Part shown: in pieces, positions 10,351 through 18,161 of the stretch
How the letters are laid out: every line of letters begins with the position of its first letter
How positions within the stretch are numbered: position 1 is the first letter of the stretch
DNA from: Pikeienuella piscinae
GTDB taxonomy: Bacteria; Pseudomonadota; Alphaproteobacteria; Rhodobacterales; Rhodobacteraceae
NCBI RefSeq assembly: GCF_011044155.1
Contig: NZ_CP049056.1
Span: 2,790,001-2,854,000, forward strand
DNA length: 64,000 bases
Reading direction: 5' to 3'
Position numbers and translations under genes: made by a program
The notes under the pieces: generated by a model
The model's input: the letters and a program-made list of their open reading frames with translations, nothing else
Databases searched by the model: none
What the model was told of the DNA's origin: nothing

Positions 10351-10380
10351 TGATTGATTGATCCATCAATCATCATTTTT
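10351..10380 (+). terminator. AT-rich hairpin with T-tract after apbC
   Basis: TGATTGAT at 10351-10358 pairs perfectly with ATCAATCA at 10365-10372 across a 6-base loop, and TCATTTTT follows. The stem is AT-rich, so it is a weak intrinsic terminator at best. Its position just after the apbC stop and its clear contrast with the GC-rich surroundings support the call. Confidence 0.4.
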
Positions 10381-10453
10381 GGTTTCCATGTGAAGCTCCC
10401 ATCTCAGTGTCAGGCCACCGGGTGTTCCGGGGCTTGGTCTAAGGGGACATGAT

Positions 10454-10666
10454 ATGGCTTTTCAGGAGGCACATGATGACTTTGGCGCCGCCCGCGAATA
10501 TGGGCGCCGCCCCGTCGATGGCGGGCTCTGGCGGCTCGGGGCCGCGATCGCGTTGAACATGATCGTCGGCTACGGAATCGTCGCTGCGCTTGACGATATG
10601 AACCTTCCCGACGCAAGTGGAGTGGAATGGCACGGCAACGTCGCGCGTTCCGTCAGCGGGCGCTGA
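10454..10666 (+). CDS. Small putative membrane protein, unknown
   Basis: The open frame has 70 codons. It is preceded by AAGGGG with 7 bases to the ATG, which is a good ribosome site. One hydrophobic segment (residues about 28-46, 'LGAAIALNMIVGYGIVAAL') would span the membrane once, flanked by a charged N-terminus and a polar tail. I do not recognise a family. It sits alone between the terminator-like hairpin and the glycosyltransferase gene. It could be a real small inner-membrane protein or a chance frame in GC-rich DNA. The ribosome site and the hydrophobic segment favour the first view only modestly. Confidence 0.45.
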   Translation: MAFQEAHDDFGAAREYGRRPVDGGLWRLGAAIALNMIVGYGIVAALDDMNLPDASGVEWHGNVARSVSGR

Positions 10667-10795
10667 TCGCGAAAGCGGCCGGCGCGCGCCGCCGCGCCGG
10701 TCATCCGGGCGCGATTGATCTGAAGCCGGATTTCACGTAGTCGCTCCGCACGGCGCGGCAGGGCGTCAGAGCGGGCGGAGCAGGGGCGCGTGGCG

Positions 10796-11710
10796 ATGGC
10801 CGATCCGATTCTTTCGATCATCGTGGTCAGCTACAACACCCGCGAAATGACGCTGGAGTGTCTGCGCTCGGTATACGCCGAGACCCGGACGCCGTTCGAG
10901 TTGATCGTCGTTGACAACGATTCGCCCGATGGCTCCGCTGAGGCCATCGGCCGGGAGTTTCCCGACGCGATGCTCATCGCGGAGAAGATCAATCATGGAT
11001 TCGCGCGCGCCAACAACATCGCCGCGAAACATGCGCGGGGCGAGTTCATCCTGCTTCTGAATCCCGACACCGTGGTGCTCGATGGCGCACTTGACCGCTT
11101 GCTCGCCTTCGCGCGCGCGCGACCCGAGGCGCGGATCTGGGGCGGGCGCACGGTCTTCGGCGACCGCAGCCTCAATCCGGGCTCCTGCTGGAGGCGCATC
11201 ACGCTTTGGAACCTTTTCTGCCGGGCGATCGGAGCGGCCGCGCTCTTCCCGCGAAGCGCTGTCCTGAACTCGGAGGGCTATGGCGGTTGGGACCGGATGA
11301 GCGAGCGCCAGGTCGATATCGTCACCGGCTGTCTCTTCCTTCTCAGCCGCGCCGACTGGGAGGCGCTGGACGGTTTCGACCCGATCTTCTTCATGTATGG
11401 GGAGGAGGCGGATCTTTGCATGCGCGCCGCGGAGAAGCTGGGCGCGCGCCCAGCGGTCACGCCGGACGCCGTGATCGTTCACTACCACGGTCAGTCGAGC
11501 AATGTCCGCGCCGACAAGATCGTGCGCCTGCTGCAAGCGAAGCGCGAGATTGTGCGGCGCCATTTTCCCACCTGGCAGCAGCCGCTCGCTGCGGCGCTGC
11601 TGGCGCTCTGGCCCTGGACCCGCAGCGTCGCGTATCGGCTGATCGGACGCGAGTCGGCCTGGGTCGATGTCTGGCGCCGCCGCGGCGAATGGAAGAACGG
11701 TTTCAGTTGA
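10796..11710 (+). CDS. Family 2 glycosyltransferase (rhamnosyltransferase-like)
   Basis: The protein starts directly with the GT-A nucleotide-binding strand 'SIIVVSYNT', continues with 'VVDNDSPDGS' near residue 40, and has the 'LLNPDTVV' metal/nucleotide motif near residue 90. The acceptor-side segment 'GYGGWDRMSERQVDIVTGC' and the 'FMYGEEADLC' motif are typical of the WcaA/rhamnosyltransferase branch. It transfers a sugar from an NDP donor, probably to surface polysaccharide. The 304-residue length is normal. A GTG at 10790 is an alternative start; AGGGG lies 9 bases before the ATG at 10796. It stands alone and converges on dxs with 15 bases between the stops. Confidence 0.88.
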   Translation: MADPILSIIVVSYNTREMTLECLRSVYAETRTPFELIVVDNDSPDGSAEAIGREFPDAMLIAEKINHGFARANNIAAKHARGEFILLLNPDTVVLDGALDRLLAFARARPEARIWGGRTVFGDRSLNPGSCWRRITLWNLFCRAIGAAALFPRSAVLNSEGYGGWDRMSERQVDIVTGCLFLLSRADWEALDGFDPIFFMYGEEADLCMRAAEKLGARPAVTPDAVIVHYHGQSSNVRADKIVRLLQAKREIVRRHFPTWQQPLAAALLALWPWTRSVAYRLIGRESAWVDVWRRRGEWKNGFS

Positions 11711-11725
11711 GATCGCGGGTCGCGG

Positions 11726-13657
11726 TCAGGCCTTCGCCGCGATCCTTTCGGCCCCGGCCTCTAGCGCGGCGATCGCCTTCGCCTTGATGTCCGCCGCGGA
11801 CATTCCGGCTGTCTGATACATGCGGACGGGGCTGTCCTGATCGAGAAACGTGTCCGGAAACACCATCGAGCGGATGCGGAGCCCACTCTCGAGGGCGCCT
11901 TCCTCGGCCAGAAGATGCATCACATGTGAGCCGAAGCCGCCAATCGCGCCCTCCTCGATGGTGATCAGCACCTCGTGCTCGCGCGCCAGCCGCAGGATCA
12001 GGTCGCGGTCCAGCGGCTTTGCGAACCTCGCGTCGGCGACGCTGCTCGAAAGCCCCATCGCCTCCAGTTCTTCCGCCGCCTTCAGGCACTCCTTCAGCCG
12101 GGCGCCGAAGGACAAGAGCGCGACGCGCGTTCCCTCCCGCATCATTCTGCCGCGGCCGATCTCCAGCGGCGCGCCGCGCTCCGGCATCTCGACGCCGACG
12201 CCATCGCCGCGCGGGAAACGGAAGGCGGAGGGGCCGTCATCGATGGCGCGGGCGGTCGCCACCATATGCCGCAACTCGGCCTCATCCGCCGCCGCCATCA
12301 CGATGAATCCCGGCAGATTGGCGAGAAAGGCGATGTCGAAACTGCCGGCATGTGTCGCGCCGTCGGCACCGACCAGCCCGGCGCGGTCGATGGCGAAGCG
12401 GACCGGCAGGCGCTGGATCGCCACGTCATGTACGACCTGATCGTAACCGCGCTGCAAGAACGTCGAGTAGATCGCCGCGAACGGCTTCATTCCGCCGGCG
12501 GCCAGTCCGGCGGAGAAGGTGACGCCATGCTGCTCGGCGATGCCGACATCGAAGCAGCGTTTCGGAAAACGCTCGGCGAAGAGATTGAGCCCGGTGCCGT
12601 CGGGCATCGCCGCCGTAACCGCGACGATCTTGTCGTCCCGCTCCGCTTCGTCGATCAGCGATGTCGCGAAGACCTTGGTGTAGCTCGGCGCATTAGAGGC
12701 CGCCTTCGCCTGCGCCCCGGTCGCGACGTCGAATTTCGCGGTGGCGTGTCCCCTGTCCCGCGCCGCCTCGGCCGGGGCGTAGCCCTTGCCCTTCTTCGTG
12801 AGAACATGAACCAACACCGGCCCGTCGGCCCGCGCCTTCACCGTCCGCAGGACCGGCAGCAACTGGTCCAGATCGTGTCCGTCCAGCGGCCCAATATAAG
12901 AAAATCCCAGCTCTTCGAACAGTGAGCCGCCAAAAGCCAGGGACTTGAACATGTCCTTCGCGCGGCGCGCGCCCTCGCGGAACGGCGGCGGCAGAAACGA
13001 AGCCGCCGTTTTCGCCGCCGCCTTCAGGTCCTGGAATGGCGCCCCGGCGTAGATGCGCGAAAGATAGGCCGACATCGCGCCGACGGGCGGGGCGATGGAC
13101 ATCTCGTTGTCGTTGAGAATCACGATCAGGCGCTTTCCCAGCCCGCCGGCGTTGTTCATCGCCTCATAGGCCATGCCGGCGGAAAGCGCGCCGTCGCCGA
13201 TCACTGCGATGGCGTCGCCCGGATCGCCGCCCAGATCACGCGCCGCCGCGAAACCAAGCGCGGCCGAGATCGAGGTGGAGGAATGCGCGGCGCCGAACGG
13301 ATCGTAATCCGATTCCGACCGCTTGGTAAAACCCGAAAGGCCGCCGCCCTGGCGAAGCGTACGTATGCGTTCCCGCCGCCCGGTGAGGATCTTGTGCGGA
13401 TAGGCCTGATGGCCGACATCCCAGATCAGCCGGTCACGCGGCGTGTCGAAAACCGCATGAATCGCGACGGTCAGTTCGACCACCCCCAGCCCCGCGCCGA
13501 GATGCCCGCCGGTGACGGAAACCGCCGAGATCGTTTCGGCGCGCAATTCGTCCGCAAGGCGCTTCAGGTCTCGATCGGACAGCCTGCGAAGCGCGGCCGG
13601 ACGCTCGACCCGATCCAGAAGCGGGGTCGCCGGGCGTTGGTGCGGGTCCTCGGCCAA
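11726..13657 (-). CDS. dxs: 1-deoxy-D-xylulose-5-phosphate synthase
   Basis: Dxs condenses pyruvate and glyceraldehyde 3-phosphate into DXP with thiamine diphosphate, the entry step of the MEP isoprenoid pathway. The 643-residue length is standard. Visible hallmarks are '[14 protein letters not shown]' and '[16 protein letters not shown]' near residues 48-95, the ThDP motif beginning '[18 protein letters not shown]' near 155, and the transketolase-type '[13 protein letters not shown]' near 380. It lies 24 bases downstream of the prenyl synthase gene, so two isoprenoid steps are made from one message. The gene ends the long operon that begins with petP. Confidence 0.97.
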   Translation of the reverse strand: MAEDPHQRPATPLLDRVERPAALRRLSDRDLKRLADELRAETISAVSVTGGHLGAGLGVVELTVAIHAVFDTPRDRLIWDVGHQAYPHKILTGRRERIRTLRQGGGLSGFTKRSESDYDPFGAAHSSTSISAALGFAAARDLGGDPGDAIAVIGDGALSAGMAYEAMNNAGGLGKRLIVILNDNEMSIAPPVGAMSAYLSRIYAGAPFQDLKAAAKTAASFLPPPFREGARRAKDMFKSLAFGGSLFEELGFSYIGPLDGHDLDQLLPVLRTVKARADGPVLVHVLTKKGKGYAPAEAARDRGHATAKFDVATGAQAKAASNAPSYTKVFATSLIDEAERDDKIVAVTAAMPDGTGLNLFAERFPKRCFDVGIAEQHGVTFSAGLAAGGMKPFAAIYSTFLQRGYDQVVHDVAIQRLPVRFAIDRAGLVGADGATHAGSFDIAFLANLPGFIVMAAADEAELRHMVATARAIDDGPSAFRFPRGDGVGVEMPERGAPLEIGRGRMMREGTRVALLSFGARLKECLKAAEELEAMGLSSSVADARFAKPLDRDLILRLAREHEVLITIEEGAIGGFGSHVMHLLAEEGALESGLRIRSMVFPDTFLDQDSPVRMYQTAGMSAADIKAKAIAALEAGAERIAAKA

Positions 13658-13681
13658 ATCACGCCTCCTCTACCAATGGGT

Positions 13682-14590
13682 TCAGCGCTGGCGGCTTATC
13701 GCAAAGCGCGCAGCGAGTCGAAGGGGAGTCGCGGCGTCGCCGAACGCGGCCAGCCGGCCCGCCGCGTCTTCGGCCAGTCGAGCCGCGCGCGTGCGGGCGC
13801 CCTCGATTCCGAGCGCGCCGACGAAGGTCGCCTTGCCCGCATCCGCGTCCTTGCCAAGCCGCTTTCCCGCGGTTGCGGCGTCTCCTGTCGCATCCAGTAT
13901 ATCATCCGCGATCTGGAAGGCGGCGCCGAGTTCGAGCGCATACTCGCGCAAGGCGCGCCGTTCGGCGGCCCGCGCCCGACCGAGAATCGCGCCCGCCTCC
14001 ACCGAAGCCGCGATCAGCGCCCCGGTCTTCTTCGCCTGAAGCCGTTCGATCCCCGCGAGGGTCAGCGGCGCCGGCGCCGTCTCCGCCGCGATGTCGAGGG
14101 CCTGCCCGCCGACCATTCCGCCGAACCCCGAGGCTTCCGCGAGCTTCAGCGCGAGCGCGGCGCGCACCGCGCCGCTCCGATGCGTCGCGGGACTGGTCAG
14201 CAATTCGAAAGCCAGAGCCTGTAGAGCGTCGCCGGCCAGCACCGCCGTCGCCTCGTCCCACTCGACGTGAAGCGTCGGCAAGCCGCGCCTCAGATCGTCG
14301 TCATCCATGCAGGGAAGATCGTCATGCGCCAGCGAATAGGCGTGAAGGCATTCGAACGCCGCGGCGACACGGTCCGCGCCATCCGGCGACGCGCCAAACA
14401 GACCCGCAGTTTCGATCGTCAGGAATGCGCGAAGTCGCTTGCCCCCGCCCAGCGCCGCCCGGCGCATGGCGGCGGCGAGCTGGCCCTCGGGGCCCGCGCC
14501 CGCCCTCGGCAGAGCCGCATCGAGCGCCGCCTCGACCCGGGCGGCGGCGGTCGCCAGCCGAGCGGCGAAGTCGGTGTCGGACTCCGTCAC
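13682..14590 (-). CDS. ispA: Farnesyl/geranyl diphosphate synthase
   Basis: Trans-prenyl chain elongation from IPP and DMAPP/GPP. The first aspartate-rich motif is 'DDLPCMDDDD' near residue 93 and the second is 'QIADDILD' near residue 230. The residues before the first motif ('YSLAHDDLP') match short-chain (C15) synthases. The start is a GTG at 14590 that overlaps the xseB stop as GTGA; a longer frame upstream would lie inside xseB. The 302-residue length fits IspA. The product feeds ubiquinone, undecaprenyl and possibly carotenoid synthesis. Confidence 0.93.
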   Translation of the reverse strand: MTESDTDFAARLATAAARVEAALDAALPRAGAGPEGQLAAAMRRAALGGGKRLRAFLTIETAGLFGASPDGADRVAAAFECLHAYSLAHDDLPCMDDDDLRRGLPTLHVEWDEATAVLAGDALQALAFELLTSPATHRSGAVRAALALKLAEASGFGGMVGGQALDIAAETAPAPLTLAGIERLQAKKTGALIAASVEAGAILGRARAAERRALREYALELGAAFQIADDILDATGDAATAGKRLGKDADAGKATFVGALGIEGARTRAARLAEDAAGRLAAFGDAATPLRLAARFAISRQR

Positions 14591-14829
14591 TCGGCGTCGA
14601 ACGGCTCCGCGCCCTTCGCCTCGCCATCCGCGCCCTGAATGATCTTCTCGACGCGCAGCTCCGCATCCTTCAGCCGCCCGTCGCAATGCTTGCGCAGTGC
14701 CTCGCCGCGCTCATAGAGTCCGATAGACTTGTCGAGCGGAACCTGGCCGTTCTCTAATTGGCTGACGACGCTTTCGAGCTCCTCCATTGCTTCTTCGAAG
14801 CTCATCGCGTCGATTTTCCTGTCGCTCAT
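14587..14829 (-). CDS. xseB: Exodeoxyribonuclease VII small subunit
   Basis: The 80-residue protein matches XseB: 'SFEEAMEELESVVSQLENGQVPLDKSI' type helices followed by 'YERGEALRKHC' and a short acidic tail. XseB packs in several copies around XseA to form the nuclease that degrades single-stranded DNA to oligonucleotides. It overlaps the HDAC gene upstream and ispA downstream by 4 bases each. The xseB-ispA-dxs order is widespread in proteobacteria. xseA is not in the window. Confidence 0.93.
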   Translation of the reverse strand: MSDRKIDAMSFEEAMEELESVVSQLENGQVPLDKSIGLYERGEALRKHCDGRLKDAELRVEKIIQGADGEAKGAEPFDAE

Positions 14830-15758
14830 GAAGCGCGCTCCATCAGAACTTTCGCATGGGCGGCGGTCGAGACCGCGAGCCCGTCGAGGTCATAGCCCCC
14901 TTCGAGGGTGGAGACCACCCGCCCGCCGCAATGTGTCGCCGCCAGATCGCAGAGCTTTCCGGTGATCCAAGTGAAATCCTCCGTCTCCAGCATCAGCTGC
15001 GCGAGCGGATCGCGCCGATGCGCGTCGAACCCGGCGGAAATGATCAGAAGTTCGGGCGCGTGGGCGTCGATCGCGGGCAGGAGGTTTTCCTCCCAGACCT
15101 TGCGGAAGGCGGCGCCGCCGGCCCCGGGGGGGAGGGTCGCGTTGTGGATATTCCCGGCCCCGGTCTCATGCGGCATGCCGGAGCCGGGATAGAGCGGCGA
15201 CTGGTGCGAGGAGGCGAAGAGGACGCGCGACTCTTCCCAGAACACGTTCTGCGTCCCGTTGCCATGATGAACGTCGAAATCCGCGATGGCGACGCGGGAA
15301 AGCCCGTGCGCCTCGATGGCGTGGAGGGCGCCGATGGCGGCGTTGGAGAAGAAACAGAACCCCATCGCGGTTTCGCGCTCGGCGTGATGACCGGGCGGGC
15401 GGGTGGCGCAGAAGACAGCGCGCGCCGCCCCCGCCATCACCAGATCGACCGCCAGCACATTCGCGCCCGCCGCCCGCCGCGCGGCTGTGAGCGTACCGGG
15501 CGACATGTGCGTATCAGGATCGAGCGTGGCGAACCCCTCGGCGGGCGATGCGCCTTCGAGCCGTCTCAGATAGCTCTCGGGGTGGGCGCGCAGGATCGCC
15601 GCGTCCTCGGCGAGCGGCGCCTCGATGCGTTGCGCCCCCGCGAAGACGGAATCGTCGAGCGCGGCGGAAACCGCCTCGATCCGCGCGACGCGTTCCGGAT
15701 GGCCGGGCGGGGCGACATGCCGGAGGCAGTCAGTGTGGGAGATGATCGCAAAGCTCAT
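14826..15758 (-). CDS. Histone deacetylase family (AcuC/APAH-like) amidohydrolase
   Basis: This 310-residue zinc enzyme has the HDAC fold. The paired catalytic histidines are in 'PGHHAE' near residue 120. The zinc ligands are in 'DFDVHHGNGTQ' near residue 160 and in 'SAGFDAHRRDP' near residue 245. The C-terminal 'LEGGYDLDGLA' loop carries the transition-state region. Bacterial members remove acetyl groups from polyamines, acetoin-pathway proteins or unknown amides. It is coupled to xseB by ATGA overlap, an arrangement I know from Rhodobacterales, and it follows petR after 49 bases. The substrate is unknown. Confidence 0.9.
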   Translation of the reverse strand: MSFAIISHTDCLRHVAPPGHPERVARIEAVSAALDDSVFAGAQRIEAPLAEDAAILRAHPESYLRRLEGASPAEGFATLDPDTHMSPGTLTAARRAAGANVLAVDLVMAGAARAVFCATRPPGHHAERETAMGFCFFSNAAIGALHAIEAHGLSRVAIADFDVHHGNGTQNVFWEESRVLFASSHQSPLYPGSGMPHETGAGNIHNATLPPGAGGAAFRKVWEENLLPAIDAHAPELLIISAGFDAHRRDPLAQLMLETEDFTWITGKLCDLAATHCGGRVVSTLEGGYDLDGLAVSTAAHAKVLMERAS

Positions 15759-15807
15759 GACGCCATGGTTGGCGCGCCGGCGCGTCGCGTCAAGCCGAGC
15801 CGCGCGC

Positions 15808-16521
15808 TCAGTCCGGGGTCAGCATATAGCCTTCGCCGCGCACGGTCTGCAGGTAGCGCGGGTTCTTCGGGTCACTCTCGATCTTTCGTCGGAGTCGGGT
15901 GATCTGCACGTCGACGGCGCGTTCCTGCGCGCCGCCGCCGGCGCCGCCCAGCTCCTCCACCAGCCTCACACGCGTCAGCGCTTCGTTGGGGGCCTTGGCG
16001 AAGACCCGCATCAGCGCCGCCTCGGTCGATGTGAGCCGCACCAGCCCCTCGCCGCGCCAGAGCTCGCCCCGCGAGATGTCGTAGCGTGTTTCGCCGAAGG
16101 ACAGAGTCTTCGGCGGTTCATCCTTCAGCGGCATGATCGCCGCCCGTCTGAGAATCGCCGCGACGCGCAGCAGAAGCTCCCGCGGCTCGAACGGTTTTGG
16201 AAGATAATCGTCGGCCCCGGACTCGAGCCCGGCGATCCGATCCTCGGTCTCGCCCCGCGCGGTCAGCAGCAGGATCGGGCTTTCAGCCATTTTCCGAACC
16301 GCGGCGGTCAGCGAGAATCCGTCCTCTCCTGGCATCATCACGTCGATGATGAGCAGATCGAAAGCGAGACCGGCGAGGATGCGCCGCGCATGAGCGGCGT
16401 CGCGCGCCTCGGTCACCAGATAGCCGTGCTTGACCAGGAACTGCCGCAGGAGCGTGCGAATCCGCTGGTCGTCATCGACGACGAGAATATGGGCCGGCGG
16501 ATCCGCGCTCGTCAGTGTCAT
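15808..16521 (-). CDS. petR: OmpR-family response regulator, PetR-like
   Basis: The protein has 237 residues. The receiver domain (about 11-125) has acidic pair 'VVDDDQR', phospho-acceptor Asp in 'LLIIDVMMP' near residue 58, and Lys in 'LPKPFEP'. The winged-helix DNA-binding domain (about 140-235) ends in 'YLQTVRGEGYML'. In Rhodobacter capsulatus PetR lies with PetP upstream of the cytochrome bc1 genes and is required for growth. Here the MarR gene is directly upstream (10-base gap), which supports the name, but the next gene is an HDAC rather than petABC. No histidine kinase is adjacent. Confidence 0.82.
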   Translation of the reverse strand: MTLTSADPPAHILVVDDDQRIRTLLRQFLVKHGYLVTEARDAAHARRILAGLAFDLLIIDVMMPGEDGFSLTAAVRKMAESPILLLTARGETEDRIAGLESGADDYLPKPFEPRELLLRVAAILRRAAIMPLKDEPPKTLSFGETRYDISRGELWRGEGLVRLTSTEAALMRVFAKAPNEALTRVRLVEELGGAGGGAQERAVDVQITRLRRKIESDPKNPRYLQTVRGEGYMLTPD

Positions 16522-16531
16522 CGGGACGGTC

Positions 16532-17071
16532 TCACCGTTCGGTCGCAGTCGTTAGCAGGCGCCGCGCGCCCTCGTTCATCATTCTGTGCAGCACCTCGCG
16601 GAATCCTGCAACCGCTTCCGGCCCCGCGTCGAGATAAGCGCGTCGCAGCCGTTCGCGCTGGGTTTCGGACAATTGCGCTTCGAGATCGCGCCCCGACCCG
16701 GTGAGATGCAGCCGCCGCTGGCGGCGATCCGTCTCGCCCACGGCCTGCTCCACGAGCCCGTCTTCGATCAGTTGCCGGAGAACCCGATTCAGCGACTGCT
16801 TGGTGACGCCGAGGAGTTCGATCAGTTCGGCCACGGTCAGCCCCGGCCGATGCCGGATGAAATGTATCGCCCGATGATGGGCGCGGCCATAGCCCCGGTC
16901 CGCGAGAATCCGGTCGGGATCGCCAATGAAATCGCGATAGGCGAAGAACAGAAGCTCGATCCCGGTTCTGAGTTGCTCATCGGTCAGGAAGAGCCGCTGA
17001 TCCGCTCGCATGGCCGCGCCGGAGGACGGGGGCGGCCGGGGCCCCGGTGGGGTGCGGATGGGGTGTTGCAC
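16532..17071 (-). CDS. petP: MarR-family transcription factor, PetP-like
   Basis: The protein has 179 residues. After a proline-rich N-terminus (about 1-18, possibly not translated if the Met at residue 21 is used) comes a MarR winged helix-turn-helix, with 'TVAELIELLGVTKQSLNRVLRQL' as the recognition region near residue 85 and 'ETDRRQRRLHLT' as the wing. Such proteins bind short palindromes as dimers. A perfect 7+7 inverted repeat with a 7-base spacer lies 50 bases upstream of the start (17121-17141) and is a natural candidate for its operator. petR follows after 10 bases. Pairing with petR follows the Rhodobacter precedent. Confidence 0.8.
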   Translation of the reverse strand: MQHPIRTPPGPRPPPSSGAAMRADQRLFLTDEQLRTGIELLFFAYRDFIGDPDRILADRGYGRAHHRAIHFIRHRPGLTVAELIELLGVTKQSLNRVLRQLIEDGLVEQAVGETDRRQRRLHLTGSGRDLEAQLSETQRERLRRAYLDAGPEAVAGFREVLHRMMNEGARRLLTTATER

Positions 17072-17120
17072 GCTTGTCGCCTCTTCGTGTCAGTCGCGAG
17101 CCGTTCGCACCGTCATATTT

Positions 17121-17141
17121 TATGTCAGTGTTGTTGACATA
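17121..17141. promoter_or_regulatory. Candidate PetP/MarR operator between petP and ilvE
   Basis: TATGTCA at 17121-17127 and TGACATA at 17135-17141 form a perfect inverted repeat with a 7-base spacer. It lies in an AT-rich patch of the 208-base divergent region. On the plus strand it overlaps TTGACA (17134-17139), a consensus -35, followed 15 bases on by a poor -10-like GATACG. A MarR dimer bound here could therefore act on petP itself and on ilvE. The assignment rests on position and symmetry only. Confidence 0.5.
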
Positions 17142-17279
17142 GAAATACCTCAATGATACGCGAACCGCAAGGCTTGGAGACATATCATTTCTCAAAGCCG
17201 TCGATTTGCGAAACATTCGCGAACTCGGTGCAGCGAAATTCGCCGTCCAATGCGGGCGGGCCACGGAGAGGAAAAGAAG

Positions 17280-18158
17280 ATGGGCGGCGAAGCCTATGAC
17301 GATCGCGACGGCGTCATCTGGTTCGATGGCGCGATGGTCCCCTGGCGTGAGGCGAAGGTGCATGTGCTCACCCACGCGCTCCATTACGCTTCTTCGGTGT
17401 TCGAAGGCGAACGCGCTTATGGCGGCGTGATCTTCCGCGGCCACGAGCACAGTCTCCGCCTCCTCTCCAGCGCCGCGGCGATGGACATTCCCTCGCCCTA
17501 CACGGCTGAGGAGATCGACGAGGCGAAAGCGACGGCGCTGAGGGCTTCCGGGCTCGAGGATTGCTATGTCCGCGCCTTCATGTGGCGCGGCTCCGGCCCC
17601 GACATGGGCGTCGCGGCGGCGCGGAACCCGGTTCATATGGCGGTCGCGGTCTGGGCCTGGGGGGCCTATTACGGCGACGCGAAGATGAAGGGTGCGAAGC
17701 TCGACATCTCGAAGTGGAAGCGGCCGAGCCCGGAGACGATCCCCTCCCACGCCAAGGCCGCCGGACTCTACATGATCTGCACCATGTCGAAGCACGCCGC
17801 CGAGGCGAAGGGCTGTTCTGACGCGCTGATGATGGATTATCGCGGCTATGTCGCAGAAGCGACCGGCGCCAATGTCTTCTTCGTCAAGGACAATGTGGTT
17901 CACACGCCGCTTCCCGACTGTTTCCTGAACGGCCTGACCCGGCAGACTGTCGTCGATCTTCTTAAGAAGCGCGGCGTCGAGGTCGTGGAGCGGCACATCA
18001 TGCCGGACGAGCTGGAGAGCTTCGAGCAGTGCTGGCTGACCGGCACCGCGGCCGAGGTCACGCCGGTCGGCCAGATCGGCGAATACACTTTCGAGGTGGG
18101 CGCGCTGACCCGCGCCATCGCCGAGGACTATGAGAAACTCGTGCGTGGCAACCGCTGA
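17280..18158 (+). CDS. ilvE: Branched-chain amino acid aminotransferase
   Basis: This fold-type IV PLP aminotransferase has 292 residues. It interconverts Val, Leu and Ile with their keto acids using glutamate/2-oxoglutarate. The N-terminus 'WFDGAMVPWREAKVHVLTHALHYASSVFEGERAY' type segment, the PLP lysine in 'PSHAKAAGLY' near residue 160 and 'GYVAEATGANVFFV' near residue 190 are those of the alphaproteobacterial IlvE group. I chose the ATG at 17280 because GGAGAGG lies 8-9 bases upstream. The FAD oxidoreductase gene begins 3 bases after its stop, so the two are co-transcribed. Confidence 0.93.
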   Translation: MGGEAYDDRDGVIWFDGAMVPWREAKVHVLTHALHYASSVFEGERAYGGVIFRGHEHSLRLLSSAAAMDIPSPYTAEEIDEAKATALRASGLEDCYVRAFMWRGSGPDMGVAAARNPVHMAVAVWAWGAYYGDAKMKGAKLDISKWKRPSPETIPSHAKAAGLYMICTMSKHAAEAKGCSDALMMDYRGYVAEATGANVFFVKDNVVHTPLPDCFLNGLTRQTVVDLLKKRGVEVVERHIMPDELESFEQCWLTGTAAEVTPVGQIGEYTFEVGALTRAIAEDYEKLVRGNR

Positions 18159-18161
18159 GCC

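Noticed and set aside
10570-10821. 83-codon minus-strand frame between the small membrane ORF and the glycosyltransferase
   Set aside because: No ribosome site, low-complexity Arg/Ala product, and it overlaps the better supported plus-strand frames.
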